Assembly: GCA_029884515.1 (NCBI GenBank)
Contig: JAOUHR010000193.1
Span: 1-5,035, forward strand
Source of the DNA: Gemmatimonadota bacterium
Lineage (GTDB): Bacteria; Gemmatimonadota; Gemmatimonadetes; Gemmatimonadales; Gemmatimonadaceae
Length of the DNA: 5,035 nt
Reading direction: 5' to 3'
Shown here: piece by piece, positions 5,031 through 5,035 of the stretch
Layout: each line of letters opens with the position of its first letter
Position numbering within the stretch: the first letter of the stretch is position 1
Translations under genes and position numbers: made by a program
Notes under the pieces: model-generated
The model's input: the letters and a program-made list of their open reading frames with translations, nothing else
Databases searched by the model: none
What the model was told of the DNA's origin: nothing

Positions 5031-5035
5031 TCCCG

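Overview
The window is strongly GC-rich DNA from a Gram-negative (diderm) bacterium. It encodes a predicted outer-membrane beta-barrel and Sec-type signal peptides ending in A-x-A. Gene content, gene density and the style of the secreted proteins suggest Gemmatimonadota or a similar environmental high-GC phylum. That placement is my inference; nothing here fixes the taxonomy. All convincing genes lie on the + strand.

Positions 1-1693 hold a tightly packed housekeeping cassette. It starts with the C-terminal two thirds of surE (5'-nucleotidase/phosphatase, cut by the window edge), then pcm (protein-L-isoaspartate methyltransferase), which overlaps surE by about 16 nt, then apt (adenine phosphoribosyltransferase), 2 nt after pcm. 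These genes combine repair of aged proteins with nucleotide turnover and purine salvage, and are almost certainly co-transcribed.

Positions 1694-3784 hold a two-gene envelope unit. A short AT-rich leader carries a possible promoter and a small inverted repeat. It precedes an exported 253-aa outer-membrane beta-barrel protein. Twelve nt further on is an exported 417-aa protein of unknown function with three parts: a Cys-containing N-terminal region, a Tyr/Gly-rich middle and a Gly/Ser-rich tail built on a 12-bp tandem repeat. This second protein is the least explained gene in the window.

Positions 3785-4161 are non-coding apart from a tRNA-Arg(CCU). Before the tRNA lies a run of three back-to-back GC-rich hairpins, the last with an 18-bp stem. 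After it are weaker hairpins.

Positions 4162-4815 encode a membrane-anchored YfgM/TPR_21-like tetratricopeptide protein, followed by a hairpin resembling an intrinsic terminator.

Positions 4816-5035 contain no gene. They hold a conspicuous AT-rich island with two overlapping inverted repeats and -10-like hexamers, then a GTGGAAAG direct repeat with 10-nt period, and at the very end a good Shine-Dalgarno sequence. This looks like the control region of a gene starting just beyond the window.

I found no mobile element, CRISPR array or defence system. Most of the window is ordinary. The points worth a second look are the unknown secreted protein and its beta-barrel partner, the hairpin cluster at 3792-3873, and the regulatory region at 4957-5030.
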